Source of the DNA: Arthonia radiata
Taxonomy: Eukaryota; Ascomycota; Arthoniomycetes; Arthoniales; Arthoniaceae
Length of the DNA stretch: 64,000 bases
Assembly (NCBI GenBank): GCA_002989075.1
Contig: PSQN01000001.1
Location: 1,791,153-1,855,152, forward strand
Reading direction: 5' to 3'
Shown: positions 42,932 through 53,864 of the stretch, piece after piece
How positions within the stretch are numbered: position 1 is the stretch's first letter
How the letters are laid out: each line of letters opens with the position of its first letter
Notes under the pieces: model-generated
Database searches by the model: none
Seen by the model: the letters and a program-made list of their open reading frames with translations, nothing else
What the model was told of the DNA's origin: nothing
Made by a program: the position numbers and the translations under genes

Positions 42932-45900
42932 TCAGACCACAAGGTCCGCGAGCATGTCGTTGAAGCTCTCGTCTGCCTCCGTCAGACCTTTCCGCGGACT
43001 CATTCCCACATCACGCACAATCCGTTTCAAGCAGCTCATCGTCTCTCGCAACCCCTCGCCTTCAGCATCGCCACGCAGTCCTACATGAATCTGCCTCGCG
43101 CCGGCGCCTCTCGGTAAAACCCAACCCTCATTACCCCACCTCCACTTATGATCGATCGACGAAGTGAGCTCTTGACGCGTATATGCCGTGACGCGATTCT
43201 CCGCTCCATTCTGGTTCCTTGCGAGCTTGTCCAGGCCATCGACTCGTTGCGAGTTCTTTAACACAGCCATGAGGCTGCATCGCCAAGATTCCGCCTCATC
43301 CAAATCTTCAGTGATCACCTCTAAATCAGTGCTCGCGAAGATGTCGACGTAGTGCCATGCGCGTTGTGCGTCACTAATGACTTGGTTGTCGGACGACTGA
43401 CGGATGAGAAGGTCCAAGAAGGGCACGGCGGCCGCGATGATTTCGTATAGGTCTCGCAGAGCGCGCACCGGCCCTGGCCCTGAGGCGACACGAGCGAATT
43501 GGGCTGAAGTGTTTTCGTTGGCTCCCCGGGGAGCAAAGCCAAGCGACACCGTCACAGTTTCCAAGATTTGATGGACTGTTGGTAGATGATTAGCCATACT
43601 TTGCGTATCGCCTAAGTTGGCGGTGTGAACAAGGTCCATGAACACCGTCTTGGTCGCTTCCAGCAATGGCAAGGTGAGGAACCAAGCAGCTATGCTCGTT
43701 GTACAGATCTGCACGTATGCCGGAATTATCGTACCGAGCATCACGTTCCAAAATGACGGTGTTCCTGGGTCTCTTTGGGGTCTTGCGCTCCTAAGAGCCT
43801 CGACGATTTGGTTCCTCAACACTTCTCGTGCGTCCTCCGCGGCCGCTCTTTCAACGAGGGCTTGGACAAACTTCACCAGCTTTTTCTCAGTGCTCTCATC
43901 CTTCAGACCTACTCCATATTCATAGCTGCGCAACCTTCCGACAACATAGTGCGGGTCGTTAGCCGGCAAGGGGAACGTAGACGGGTCCGTGAAGAACTTG
44001 TCGATGCTGATGCTTGGAATGGACGAGATATGCTGTTGCAGCAGCTGAACGATCGTCTGCACAAAGTCGATGTACGCGCCGCGTACGGTAGACTCAGCTT
44101 GGGTTTCTTGGTAGTTGCGCTTCATTGCGGACATGAGAGATTTAAGGAGGCTGAGGCAGTCGTCTCGGCTTTGTTGGGCGGAGCGACTGCTGGAGGTGAA
44201 CCAGGACGCCTCCCAAATTTGGCGAATGTTGGAAATGATGGACGAAAGGAGGCTGATGCGACGCATGCGGAGCTCATCGAGCGTGACAGCGTACTTGCCA
44301 GTGGCTGCATCAACTGCAAAGGGCAAATTGTTTACCAGTGGGTTCTCTCCGTTCACGTTCAGGATAGTAGAAGTGAGCAGATGCTGATACTTGAGCATTG
44401 GGTCCCTCTCTACCAGACACTCGATCCATGCGGACTGAACCGAGACTGCATGCTCAGAGAACACGGTGCAATCATGTGATAGAACGGCCGCGACGAAATA
44501 AGGTGTGAATTTGTTGGTCTGCTCGTTCTTAGGCAGGTGAAACCATGAACCAGATCCATGTGCATCGAGATATGTCAGCCAGTCCCGTTGACCACTTCGG
44601 ACTAGCTCATTAGCTGACTGAACATAAGCTGTAATCATCGAGGTAGTCAGCACAGAGTCAGGTGGAATACGCCGGTTGAAATGGCTTTGAAGAAGGTCGA
44701 AAATCTCATCGACGACGGTGGTCAAAGGATTTAAAGAGAGTTGCGCAACGCTCCGATGGTCATCGATGTCGTCTAGGTCGATGTCGCCGTAGTCCTGGCT
44801 GTCTTCACTGCTATTGCCACTCTGGACTGTCGTGCGCTTTCGATGAACAATATCGAGGTATGACTGGTATGCCTCCACCATCGTCTTGCTGCACCTTGTG
44901 CTGCTAGACGCTGAGCTCCGGTCAAACTGGAAGATATTAGCTCTGTTGACGTGTTCGAAGAGATGCCTAGAAGAATTGAAGTTGCTGCTCGAACGAAGAA
45001 TGCTACTGAAAGACCCTAAGAGACCCTCAAGCACATTCTCGACCTCACGCTGGTTTTTGACCACCGTTGCTTGAAGGACATCGTGAGAGAAGAAGGTAGT
45101 CCGGTCCTTTATAATGGCTTCAGCCTCCATCTGAGCCAGCCGATGCTGATGCGCGCAGCCCGTCACGATCTCCTCAAACCACTTTACGAACGGTTCCGTG
45201 GCTTCAACAGGTTCTTGCGCAGAAAGCTGAAAGCGAGCGAGATTAGACCACGCTCTTACGCCGACTTTGCACACTTCAGCATGCGAGCTTTTGTAGTCAA
45301 CGAGGTTCCTTAAAGGGACGAGACTTGGCCTCATGCCCGGTGGTGATGCGTAATAGAGGACACTGAGCAAGTCGTGATGATTGCGAAGCGTGTCGAGATC
45401 AGCCTGTCGGATATCTTGATCTTTTTGGAACGCACGGCCATGGTTGGGAACAAAGCGCCAAACTAGATTGCGAATCTTCTTGTCCGGATACACATTCTGC
45501 ATCTCCATCAAGCCCGCTGCGAGCATCTTCAGGAAGATGTGGAATGACCGATCTGAACCGTCAATGTGTGGCATCATTTCCAGATGCAGACGCTCAAGGA
45601 AGATGGCAGAGCCATGGCCTTCTTCGGTAGCAAGGAACGCAAAGCCGCGTTTCGCAAAGAAGTCATAGGCACAGCCCAAGATAGGCTCTGACTTGTACCA
45701 GCTCCATATGCGGACGAGTCGAAAGCAGCGTATGAGGACTGCACGAATGTAGGCATTGAGTGTTGGGTGATGTGTCGCTGACTCGGCAAGGGCAAAGGTC
45801 TTCGTGAGTAGCATTTTCACAATACTACAGTCAGCGTGATCTTGCATTTGTGCATGTCTCCGTGATCCCGCCCTCAGAGTCCCGGTCATATCGATCTCTA

Positions 45901-48900
45901 GGAGCGGCTGCAAAGCGAACAGTTCATGCCACAAATTCTCAAGAATCGCCACATCAGTGCAATCGCTGGGAAGCTGCTCTAAAAGTGCGTCGCTGATAGT
46001 TTTCCAGAAGCTTAAGTTTGGGCCTTCGTTCTGCTGAAGGACGTGATGCAAACCCACGATCGCTTCGACATCGGCATCCGCCTCCCGGATACCAAATTCC
46101 CTGGCAACACGAATGTTGACTGAATCGTGAAAGTCGATTAGACTCCTATTTCGCCTGTTCATCAGATAGTGAGCAAGCATGACGACTGATGTATGTTCAT
46201 GTCTTGCGGCCGCGGATTGATGGTCACTGCTGACAAGTGGACTGAGGGCAATTCGCTGAGCTTGGAAAGCAAGTACCACGAGGTACAGCAACGCTCGACC
46301 TGTATACTCTTTTGCTGTATTTGTCTGCGTGCCGACAAGTGAATGCTTAAAGCTTGCGATAGTGGTCTCCAAAGTGTCCGTGACCGAAGAGGTGAATGAT
46401 CGCCGGTCGATAGCATCAGCGAAACTGAGGTGATTACTGAAATAAAATACGAGACCTCTAAGCACTTCAAGTGCTTCATTTGGAGGCATTTTAGACTCGT
46501 TGTCCGATCCTCGTTGGCACAGTGCTTGGGTGGCTTGGGCCATACATCTTCGCAGGTTACTGGAGCATTCTTCAGACCATGCGCCGAGACAGCATCGAGC
46601 GTCACCGCAGCGAATAACCACACTGCCCGCGAGCTCGTCAAGATCTCGGTGTTGCATTGAAACTGCCTTGGAGAGGTCGCCACTTCCAATGAAGGAGCGT
46701 GAACGAAAGCACACTCCGGTAGGAAGAGGTGTAACACCAAAATCTGTAGTGTACGCAGACCCATATTGTAGTAGTCCCTTAGGATGCACCCAAGATGTAT
46801 CCGAGAAGGCCTCGAGATTTTCTGCTTGAGCCGGCTCAGAGGTTTGCTTGTATGTTAGTGGTCGATGAGGCTCAATTTGGTCCTGACACACGCGCACGGG
46901 CCGGCGTTTTCGAAGCCTTCCTTTACGTTGAACATCAGTACCAGTAGGCGTTTGCGCACGGCGCTTTGCTTGCTTTGCTAGTATCGTAACATCCGTGGCC
47001 AGACCATTCTCCTTGTCCGAATCAGCAAGAAATCTCTCCAAGGGTTCGGTATTTTCTTGTCCTGGCCGCCTCGACATTGGCTCGCGCTGCTTGCTGACTT
47101 TCATGAGCTTGTGTTGGAATGCATACTCCATGTTCTGCTCGTCATGCTCGGCCTCAGACTGCTCTAATTGACCTTGTCTTTTGTCAACAGCGTTACGCAG
47201 GTGCTTCGCACTTGGCGTCTTTGCCTCTTGCAGATATTTCCGCGTCTGGTCTTGAGAAGGCGATGCCTGGAGAGGGTTGTCGTCCTGAGTCAATGCGACG
47301 ATCGGAACAACATTTAGCGTCGTCTGTCGTGGTCTGCGTTGACGGGGGCGGTCGAGTCGATGAGCAGTGGTAGTCAATGGTGAGCGCAGCGATGGTCCCG
47401 TGTGGTTATCAAGAATTTTGGAATGTTTACGGTCTCTAGCACCTTGCGTAGACAAGTCGTGGGATACTCGCTTGGGAGGTTGCGTCCGTAATTGCGAAGG
47501 TCGTTGGATCCGCGGCATCCTTTTGACATTTCCAGCTCTCCAGTCACGAAGGACGTCATCAACATCAGCGCCATCCTGCTGCGTCTGCAGCGACAGCATC
47601 TTCCGCGAAGGACTTTGTTGGCCTTCATCGGGTTGATTGCGAGCTCGTCTCCTAGCAATCCTAACGAAATTTGGCACACTAGTCGGCGTACCTGTGCTGG
47701 GAACATCGAGAATACTGAGCCTAGGTGGTGGCTTCCGTCGAACCCACTGTTTACGGTGTTTTCCTGTGTGCTTTGCGCGCGTCCTACGAGATTGATTGTG
47801 ATGAGATGCGGAAACCCGGGCCATTTCAAGAACGTGCGACTCTGAATCCTTTCTGTTTTCAAATGTGTCGTCGAGCTTTAGTTGTCGCTTGTACCGTTTC
47901 CTGCTACCAGAGACTCTGCGTCGACTCTCAGGCTGCAGCATAGGGTCGATGAAGTCCTCTTCGACTGCGCTGCCAACATCGTCGGGCGCCTGGAACCCGC
48001 AATCATCGAGTGGCATCTCAAAGGCAGGTGCTCTGCTCTTGTTGCCGTTGTCCTCTTCGCCGGACCTGTCGAACAAATCAACCACAGGCCGGCTGTATCG
48101 CGTTGAAGCTAGGCCGTCGCGGCTTAGAGTTCGATTTGTCCCGCTGACTCTGCGAGCGACGCCTTTCTGTGGGCTTTTCTGCGGATATTGTGGGTGATGA
48201 GACTGCATGACGCCCGCAGGCTTCTTGGTCTGCACCTGCTGATCCAGCCGCAACCATGATGCTGGCAGAACACCTCTGATCTTTTTCCGGTATCTACGTT
48301 GAGGCTCTACCTCTGTAGGCGGTAGGTCGTTGTCCTCTGCTGATGAAGACGAGGATGATGATGACACTACAACGACAGATGAGACTCTGGTCATAGATCG
48401 AGCTAATTGAGGATGCTGATCGGTCCTCTTTTGCCATCGTGATATCGTATCAGACTCGGACTGAGAGGCTGCCAAAGGTGAGCCTTCGACTGTGCTCCGT
48501 CTTGTTGCTGATAACTCGGACGAGGCCACAGGTGTGGGCAGTGAATCTTCTGGCAGCGTGCGTGGGATCTTGAATTTCTTTCGCCGCCGAGGTACAGTCA
48601 TTATCCGTCCATCGCCGCTTTCATCCTGATTGCAAGAGGCTCGACCGAAATCGAAGACGTCTTCGTCCGCTGCACCCACCGCAGCAGTGGTTCCAGTCTG
48701 ATCAATTGTTGTCTGTAGCTTACATGCTTCTGCACCGTGACTCTTGAGTGCGCGATGTCCAGTCTTACGGCGCTTGTGGCCTCGTCGAAGCTCGCCAACT
48801 TGGGGGTTCCGTATTAGAGCCTCCAGGGCGGGTAATGTGTCCTCATCTTCTTCTGCCACGCCCGTGTCATGCTCAAGATTGGATTGTGTCTTCGCAGGTG

Positions 48901-49741
48901 ACGAAGAGTATTGCTGCGGTGAGCTATGACTATATTGACTCGAATGGCTATCATGGTTCTGGAGGCTATCTTCAAAGGGCGCAGTGTCCTGCTGGGTCTC
49001 CTGCGCTACATGAACGGGCCGGAGGCCTCGCGCGCGGAAGGACTTGCGGTATGCTTCATTCTCTAGGAGGTACGGATGCAACTGGATCGGGTTCCTTTGC
49101 CGAAGGCTCCGGCCGCCTGCTCTTGCCGCCTCATCTTCTCGGTGCTCTTGGCTCGTTAAGGTCGCAAGAAATTCCGCTGAGGGTGTGTTGACAAGCACAA
49201 CAGGATTGCTTGGTGTAAGTGGGAGATGCAATGAGTCATCGGAGTGAATAGGTTGACGTTGGCTGAGGGGAGACTGTGGAAGAGGAGAAAATGGAAGCCC
49301 GTAGACGTCGTCAATGTCCTGGATCTCATTATTTGGTGTGCGAGGCGATGTCTCTCCGTGACCGAGCTGCTGGAGTTCACTCGATCGTGACGAATCCGCG
49401 TCAGGTATGTTGGCTAAAGCTGCATGCTTCCGCGCGCTCGAGGGGATGCTATCCAAGCCGCGGGATGTGGACTCTGCGCTATCGTGGTCTTTGTGGGGTG
49501 TGCCTGAAGCCGAAGAAGATCGCGGTGCCGCTGGTGTACCTGATCCATGCTTCAGTTCACGCTCGGTGTCGGTGATCTGAGCGTCGTTCCCGGCTTGTAT
49601 GACTCTGGCACTGCTTTGCGCTGGCTCGTCATCATCGGAATGGCCTTGCGCAAGTTCGTCTGGAGAATCTTCGTCGTTGAAGGTGAGCTCTTCCTCATCG
49701 TCAGAGTCCTGCACGAAGCCTCGATTCTTCCACGGACGCAT
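42932..49741 (-). CDS. MUS7: Mus7/Mms22 replication-fork repair protein
   Basis: An intronless frame of 2269 residues, normal for filamentous-fungal Mus7/Mms22. The start has the family's acidic opening (MRPWKNRGFVQDSDDEEEL). The first 1000 residues are disordered, basic and Ser-rich, with a Ser run near residue 455. The conserved Mus7/MMS22 helical region fills roughly residues 1000-2050; typical blocks are WHELFALQPLLEIDMTG and IRCFRLVRIWSWYKSEPI. In yeasts Mms22 is the substrate-side subunit of the Rtt101-Mms1 ubiquitin ligase and helps forks pass alkylation damage. Two MCB-like boxes lie 65-95 bp upstream of the ATG. The many plus-strand open frames across it are shadows of its GC-rich code. 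Confidence 0.9.
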   Translation of the reverse strand: MRPWKNRGFVQDSDDEEELTFNDEDSPDELAQGHSDDDEPAQSSARVIQAGNDAQITDTERELKHGSGTPAAPRSSSASGTPHKDHDSAESTSRGLDSIPSSARKHAALANIPDADSSRSSELQQLGHGETSPRTPNNEIQDIDDVYGLPFSPLPQSPLSQRQPIHSDDSLHLPLTPSNPVVLVNTPSAEFLATLTSQEHREDEAARAGGRSLRQRNPIQLHPYLLENEAYRKSFRARGLRPVHVAQETQQDTAPFEDSLQNHDSHSSQYSHSSPQQYSSSPAKTQSNLEHDTGVAEEDEDTLPALEALIRNPQVGELRRGHKRRKTGHRALKSHGAEACKLQTTIDQTGTTAAVGAADEDVFDFGRASCNQDESGDGRIMTVPRRRKKFKIPRTLPEDSLPTPVASSELSATRRSTVEGSPLAASQSESDTISRWQKRTDQHPQLARSMTRVSSVVVVSSSSSSSSAEDNDLPPTEVEPQRRYRKKIRGVLPASWLRLDQQVQTKKPAGVMQSHHPQYPQKSPQKGVARRVSGTNRTLSRDGLASTRYSRPVVDLFDRSGEEDNGNKSRAPAFEMPLDDCGFQAPDDVGSAVEEDFIDPMLQPESRRRVSGSRKRYKRQLKLDDTFENRKDSESHVLEMARVSASHHNQSRRTRAKHTGKHRKQWVRRKPPPRLSILDVPSTGTPTSVPNFVRIARRRARNQPDEGQQSPSRKMLSLQTQQDGADVDDVLRDWRAGNVKRMPRIQRPSQLRTQPPKRVSHDLSTQGARDRKHSKILDNHTGPSLRSPLTTTAHRLDRPRQRRPRQTTLNVVPIVALTQDDNPLQASPSQDQTRKYLQEAKTPSAKHLRNAVDKRQGQLEQSEAEHDEQNMEYAFQHKLMKVSKQREPMSRRPGQENTEPLERFLADSDKENGLATDVTILAKQAKRRAQTPTGTDVQRKGRLRKRRPVRVCQDQIEPHRPLTYKQTSEPAQAENLEAFSDTSWVHPKGLLQYGSAYTTDFGVTPLPTGVCFRSRSFIGSGDLSKAVSMQHRDLDELAGSVVIRCGDARCCLGAWSEECSSNLRRCMAQATQALCQRGSDNESKMPPNEALEVLRGLVFYFSNHLSFADAIDRRSFTSSVTDTLETTIASFKHSLVGTQTNTAKEYTGRALLYLVVLAFQAQRIALSPLVSSDHQSAAARHEHTSVVMLAHYLMNRRNRSLIDFHDSVNIRVAREFGIREADADVEAIVGLHHVLQQNEGPNLSFWKTISDALLEQLPSDCTDVAILENLWHELFALQPLLEIDMTGTLRAGSRRHAQMQDHADCSIVKMLLTKTFALAESATHHPTLNAYIRAVLIRCFRLVRIWSWYKSEPILGCAYDFFAKRGFAFLATEEGHGSAIFLERLHLEMMPHIDGSDRSFHIFLKMLAAGLMEMQNVYPDKKIRNLVWRFVPNHGRAFQKDQDIRQADLDTLRNHHDLLSVLYYASPPGMRPSLVPLRNLVDYKSSHAEVCKVGVRAWSNLARFQLSAQEPVEATEPFVKWFEEIVTGCAHQHRLAQMEAEAIIKDRTTFFSHDVLQATVVKNQREVENVLEGLLGSFSSILRSSSNFNSSRHLFEHVNRANIFQFDRSSASSSTRCSKTMVEAYQSYLDIVHRKRTTVQSGNSSEDSQDYGDIDLDDIDDHRSVAQLSLNPLTTVVDEIFDLLQSHFNRRIPPDSVLTTSMITAYVQSANELVRSGQRDWLTYLDAHGSGSWFHLPKNEQTNKFTPYFVAAVLSHDCTVFSEHAVSVQSAWIECLVERDPMLKYQHLLTSTILNVNGENPLVNNLPFAVDAATGKYAVTLDELRMRRISLLSSIISNIRQIWEASWFTSSSRSAQQSRDDCLSLLKSLMSAMKRNYQETQAESTVRGAYIDFVQTIVQLLQQHISSIPSISIDKFFTDPSTFPLPANDPHYVVGRLRSYEYGVGLKDESTEKKLVKFVQALVERAAAEDAREVLRNQIVEALRSARPQRDPGTPSFWNVMLGTIIPAYVQICTTSIAAWFLTLPLLEATKTVFMDLVHTANLGDTQSMANHLPTVHQILETVTVSLGFAPRGANENTSAQFARVASGPGPVRALRDLYEIIAAAVPFLDLLIRQSSDNQVISDAQRAWHYVDIFASTDLEVITEDLDEAESWRCSLMAVLKNSQRVDGLDKLARNQNGAENRVTAYTRQELTSSIDHKWRWGNEGWVLPRGAGARQIHVGLRGDAEGEGLRETMSCLKRIVRDVGMSPRKGLTEADESFNDMLADLVV

Positions 49742-50085
49742 TGACAGATTAATACATAGCTAAGGTGTGCAGAGTACCAGAAGGACTAAATTGTATGTTA
49801 TATCGACGCGTCCATGTGTGTAATTGAGGTTTACGACGCGTCCATGAATCGCGCGTGCGCTATCTTTGAGACGCGCTTCACGTGACTCAGAAAGTTCACA
49901 CCCGTTGAGGTCCATAACGCTTCAGACTCATTCAGATCCATCGTCAGATCGTCAAACCAGATAGTAGACACGGATGCAGCCTTTTGTGGAAGCGCAGGAG
50001 CACTAATCGGACATGGCTGCCACGGATATGCACGGGCATGTACTTGTATGTACTCGTATTTGAACAGTCTTCTGCCTGGTAGCTA
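49742..50085. promoter_or_regulatory. MUS7 promoter with duplicated MCB-like element
   Basis: The 13-mer CGACGCGTCCATG occurs twice, 30 bp apart, with ACGCGT cores at 49806-49811 and 49836-49841. ACGCGT is the MluI cell-cycle box bound by MBF (Mbp1/Swi6) at G1/S genes. CACGTG is at 49879-49884 within TTCACGTGACT. The stretch also contains the 3' end region of the beta-mannosidase gene. Confidence 0.55.
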
Positions 50086-53000
50086 TTAAGGCTGCGTTTG
50101 ATCCCAGATACTCTGGACCGTGACCCCTTCAGTCCACGCACCGTCGGTGCTATCACTCTTGACTCTGTAGCCAAGTACCCTGCTCTGACCCTTTGCAAGC
50201 CAGAAGCCGTTGTCGTCAAAATTCACGACAGCGCCAGCCGGATAATCGAGCCATACCCACGCTGCGACTCCCTCAGCTGCGGAGACGGTAAACGTCTGCG
50301 CCCCACTGTCGTACTCTAGGCTCAAACCTGGGTCTACTAGGTTTGCATCGGCTAAGGTCGAGGCATGGAACCAGTTACTGTGGGTGAAGGTCGTCGTCTC
50401 CTGCCTATTGGGCAGCTTGCCTGTGGCGTTGACACTCAAACTCATTATCACGTCCCGAGGATCATTATTGCTACCCACTGTGGTATTTGTGATGGTCGAG
50501 TAGACAAGCGTCGTGTTCAGCGCCCCAACAGTGAACGGCTCAGCCTCTAGGCCGGGCAGGTCAAGCTGATTGCCGGACCAGTCATACCACGTCGCTGACA
50601 CGGTCCCGCTGGCCTCGTCCCACAGATCAGACGTCACATACACCTCCAACAACCCAGTGCTGCCGTTAAAGAACGGCGATACGATGACGTTGCTGTACGC
50701 GTCCTTTCCGCGGTAGTGCAATACTTTCCAGCGCCCATTGTATTCGATACTAGCCCACGTCGGCGCTTGCCAGATATCTTCAAGTTGCCAATACAGACTG
50801 CCCAGGGTCCGTTGGGGTAAGCCAGATCCACGTCGGTAGAACTGGATTTGGCTGACGTAGTAGTCAGCTTGGAAAACCTGGGTCGCGTGGCACCACGCCG
50901 AGAAGTTGGCGACAGCGTCCGTCTTCAGTGGCGTGGGATACCATTCCTCGACAGCGCGAGTCATCTCTCCCATGCCCAAGGAGCCATTGTAGAAGTTTGT
51001 CGTGTTGGTATCGCCCGGCGGATAGTGGTGGTTGCGAAGGATGATAGTGGATGAGTTGAAGTACAGCTCCTCCGGCTCAAGAACCTCTTGCCAAGACTGC
51101 AACGAGGGCATGCTGTGATAGCCGAACTCGTTGGAGAAACGGCCCACGGGATAGGATGCGAAGGTGAAAGCGACAGTAGGATCGTAGTTGTAGTAGTCCG
51201 TCTCGCCGTAGATCGAGCCCTCTTCTCTGTTCTCATAGCGTTCAATAAAGTACGGTGGAGTGTCATAGTCAAGGCTGATGTAACCGTTTGATGTGCTGCT
51301 AGGGGAGTAGCTTATGCTACGAGTATTGCCAAAGACTTGAGGGACGATCGTGTTGAGGAAGAGCAGTTCGTATTCATTCTTATAGCGTTCGTACTGGTCC
51401 GGGGCTGATCTGTTCACGAGGGCTAGCTCGAGGTTCTCCAGCTCGTTACCTCCGGCCCAGAAGGCGAGGGATGCTACGCATTATGAGCCAACGATGAACC
51501 TACGCATGTAGACCACAGAATATGCTTACGATGGTAGTTCACTCGCCGAACTTGGTAGCTGACCTCCTCGGCGACGTTGTTCAAGAAGTCTGGATCAACA
51601 GGATACAAGGTATCGCCGAACTCAAACTCGCTCCACAGCAGGACGCCCATTTCGTCCGCGATATCGTAGATGAAATCTGGAGAGTAGGCGCCTGAAGACC
51701 AGACACGCAACATGTTCTGCCGGGCGTCAACGACATCTTGGAATAGCTGTTGCATCTTCTCCACAGTCACTCTCGGCCAAAACACGTCCTTTGTTTATCA
51801 CAACGTCAGCATATCATTTTTGGACTACAGGGCGCCTTCAGAACAAATTCTGTGGCCAAAGCATCTTACCGGCGGAATAAAGTTGGATCCCTTAGCAAAA
51901 AACTCCTGCCCATTTATCTCGAAGTGCCAGTTATTACCGGGCGCGATGCCTGCATCAAGCTTTGATACCAAAATGTCAACAGACATTCTTCTGGACAACA
52001 GAGCGGCCTCAGAACCGCATGTTTGGACACGAGACTTACTTGCTCTTTGGTAATGGGTTCTTCGTTGAGCACGATCGTTCGGAATCCCACACGGCGCGAG
52101 GTCGAGGTTAATTCTCCGCTGCTGTCCACGACAGACACGGAGATGTTGTACAGCTTTTGAGCACCCATGCCGACAGGCCACCAGCACTCCACAGCATCTG
52201 GCAGCACAATGGTACTTCCGGAGATAGCGCCACGGGATACATTGACGTTCGACAAGGAGTCCTCAATGATAGTGTTACCCTCAGTGTCAGTCAAAACGTA
52301 GGTAAGAGAGGCTCCTTCTGGCAGATCACCAAGCACGTCAAGACTAGCGTTAACGACCCAAGGCTGGCTCTGATCAGGCGGCGCATTGTTGCGTTGACCG
52401 AGGCGGTAGATATCGATGAGGGTGTTGCGCACGTATAGCTCAGACTGTGCAAGCTGCACTACATAACCCGGTAGCCAAGGGCCAGCAGGTGCAAAGGCGG
52501 GCCTGTAGCAGTGTCAGAAAGCAAGGGTCTAGCCTCTTCGTCTAGACCTGGAGTTTACCCCCAGTCCCAACCGAAATCAGATTGCTCCTTGCGCATGAAC
52601 TGACGGTTCGGGAACTCATAGCTCAACTCGATGCTAAATGGCCATGCTACACCCCCCAGGTTAGTCACGCTTCCAGATTGCTCACTGATCATAGCACGAC
52701 GACGATAACGTACTCTCTTGGCCTGGCTGTGCAGCAATCGCATTTACGGTTTCGACCGCACTCCCAAAGTTGATACTCAGAGCCGGGTCACTAGTACACG
52801 AGGTGAGAATATCCGAAACCTCAAAAAAGAACTGCCGAAACTGGTTGTTCGTCGTTGCAACTTGCTGGTCGCACAAGCTGATCGTCGTAAAGGTGTCCAA
52901 GCCTTGGAAGACGAGCCATATCGCAGACGCGTCGGCGCCACTGGTGATGCCGCTCAGTACGGATTGGGAGTTAGCATGGTCAGGTGACGGGACGTACAGT

Positions 53001-53260
53001 CCGGGGATTTTGCTGCTGCTGTATGTCCAGTTGCTAAGCGCAACCCAACGTTGGTCAAAGTCGTTGAGACCAAGATATGGGTCTGTGATGACACCAGCAG
53101 CGAAAAGGTCAAGATGAGCTTGGGAAGGATATTTTGCGGGCACAGTAATATTGTTGCCAGGATCACTCAGCGTCCACTCGACCGTGCTGAGGTCGAGGAC
53201 AGTGGCTGCTGCGCTCGATATGAGCCATACTGCCAACACGCCGAAGTTGATGAACCGCAT
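50086..53260 (-). CDS. Secreted beta-mannosidase, GH2
   Basis: Six exons on the minus strand (53260-52714, 52646-52559, 52502-52040, 51959-51870, 51788-51530, 51473-50086) join in phase to 944 residues, normal for fungal GH2 beta-mannosidase A. The ATG at 53260 gives a clear signal peptide ([19 protein letters not shown]). Family blocks are [34 protein letters not shown], and the acid/base segment [15 protein letters not shown]. The nucleophile lies in [12 protein letters not shown]. Many NxS/T sites suggest N-glycosylation. The enzyme releases mannose from the non-reducing ends of manno-oligosaccharides outside the cell, at the end of mannan breakdown. No other mannan gene is nearby. Introns are 56-81 bp. 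Confidence 0.93.
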
Positions 53261-53864
53261 GCTGCTCACTCGTGTGCGGACAGATTCGCCAACTCGAGGA
53301 AATAACAAGGCTCACCAAGTCAATATGTGCTGCTACGACCTGACGGTCCCCTCCACAATACTTTGTGCCGGCGACCGGTGCTCCACCCAGCTTGGCCTGT
53401 CTAGTCTGGCATTAAATGTTTAGCATCATCCAACGCTGTTCGATCTCCTCAGTCTCCTGGTGCCAGAAGCGTAAGCTGCAGGCGTGATGTAAGATGCTGT
53501 GGGGAGACATGCGAAGTGCCCTATCAAGCCTCCTCAATTTATAGCGCCTAACTCAATGAAGCACCGCTAAGGTGCTCCCATGACTCAATTTCGCGGATCA
53601 TCAATACCGAAATGCAGGAGGAATTGGAAGGTCTGTAGAAATAATGCATGCATTCTCACAATACTGTACATTGTCTTTGCTTCATAAGTGTAATGCTAGC
53701 TGTCTGTGCAAATGCTTTCATCTCCTTCCGTTCGAAAGGCTGTGTCTGTCTGTGCTGTAAAAGGTCATTATGAGGTCATGCCCATACCGTGGGTGTATGC
53801 AAGTATCGTCCCATCCAATGCAACCGTATTCTTTAATGTATCCTGTCTGAGGGAGCTCGATCCC
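53261..53864. other. Intergenic, nothing recognised
   Basis: Promoter side of beta-mannosidase and 3' side of the next minus gene. The frame of the first beta-mannosidase exon stays open to 53308, but the ATG at 53260 fits the signal peptide best. Confidence 0.5.

Noticed and set aside
43775-44479. 234-codon plus-strand frame inside MUS7
   Set aside because: Lies fully within the conserved Mus7 region on the other strand; no recognisable domain.
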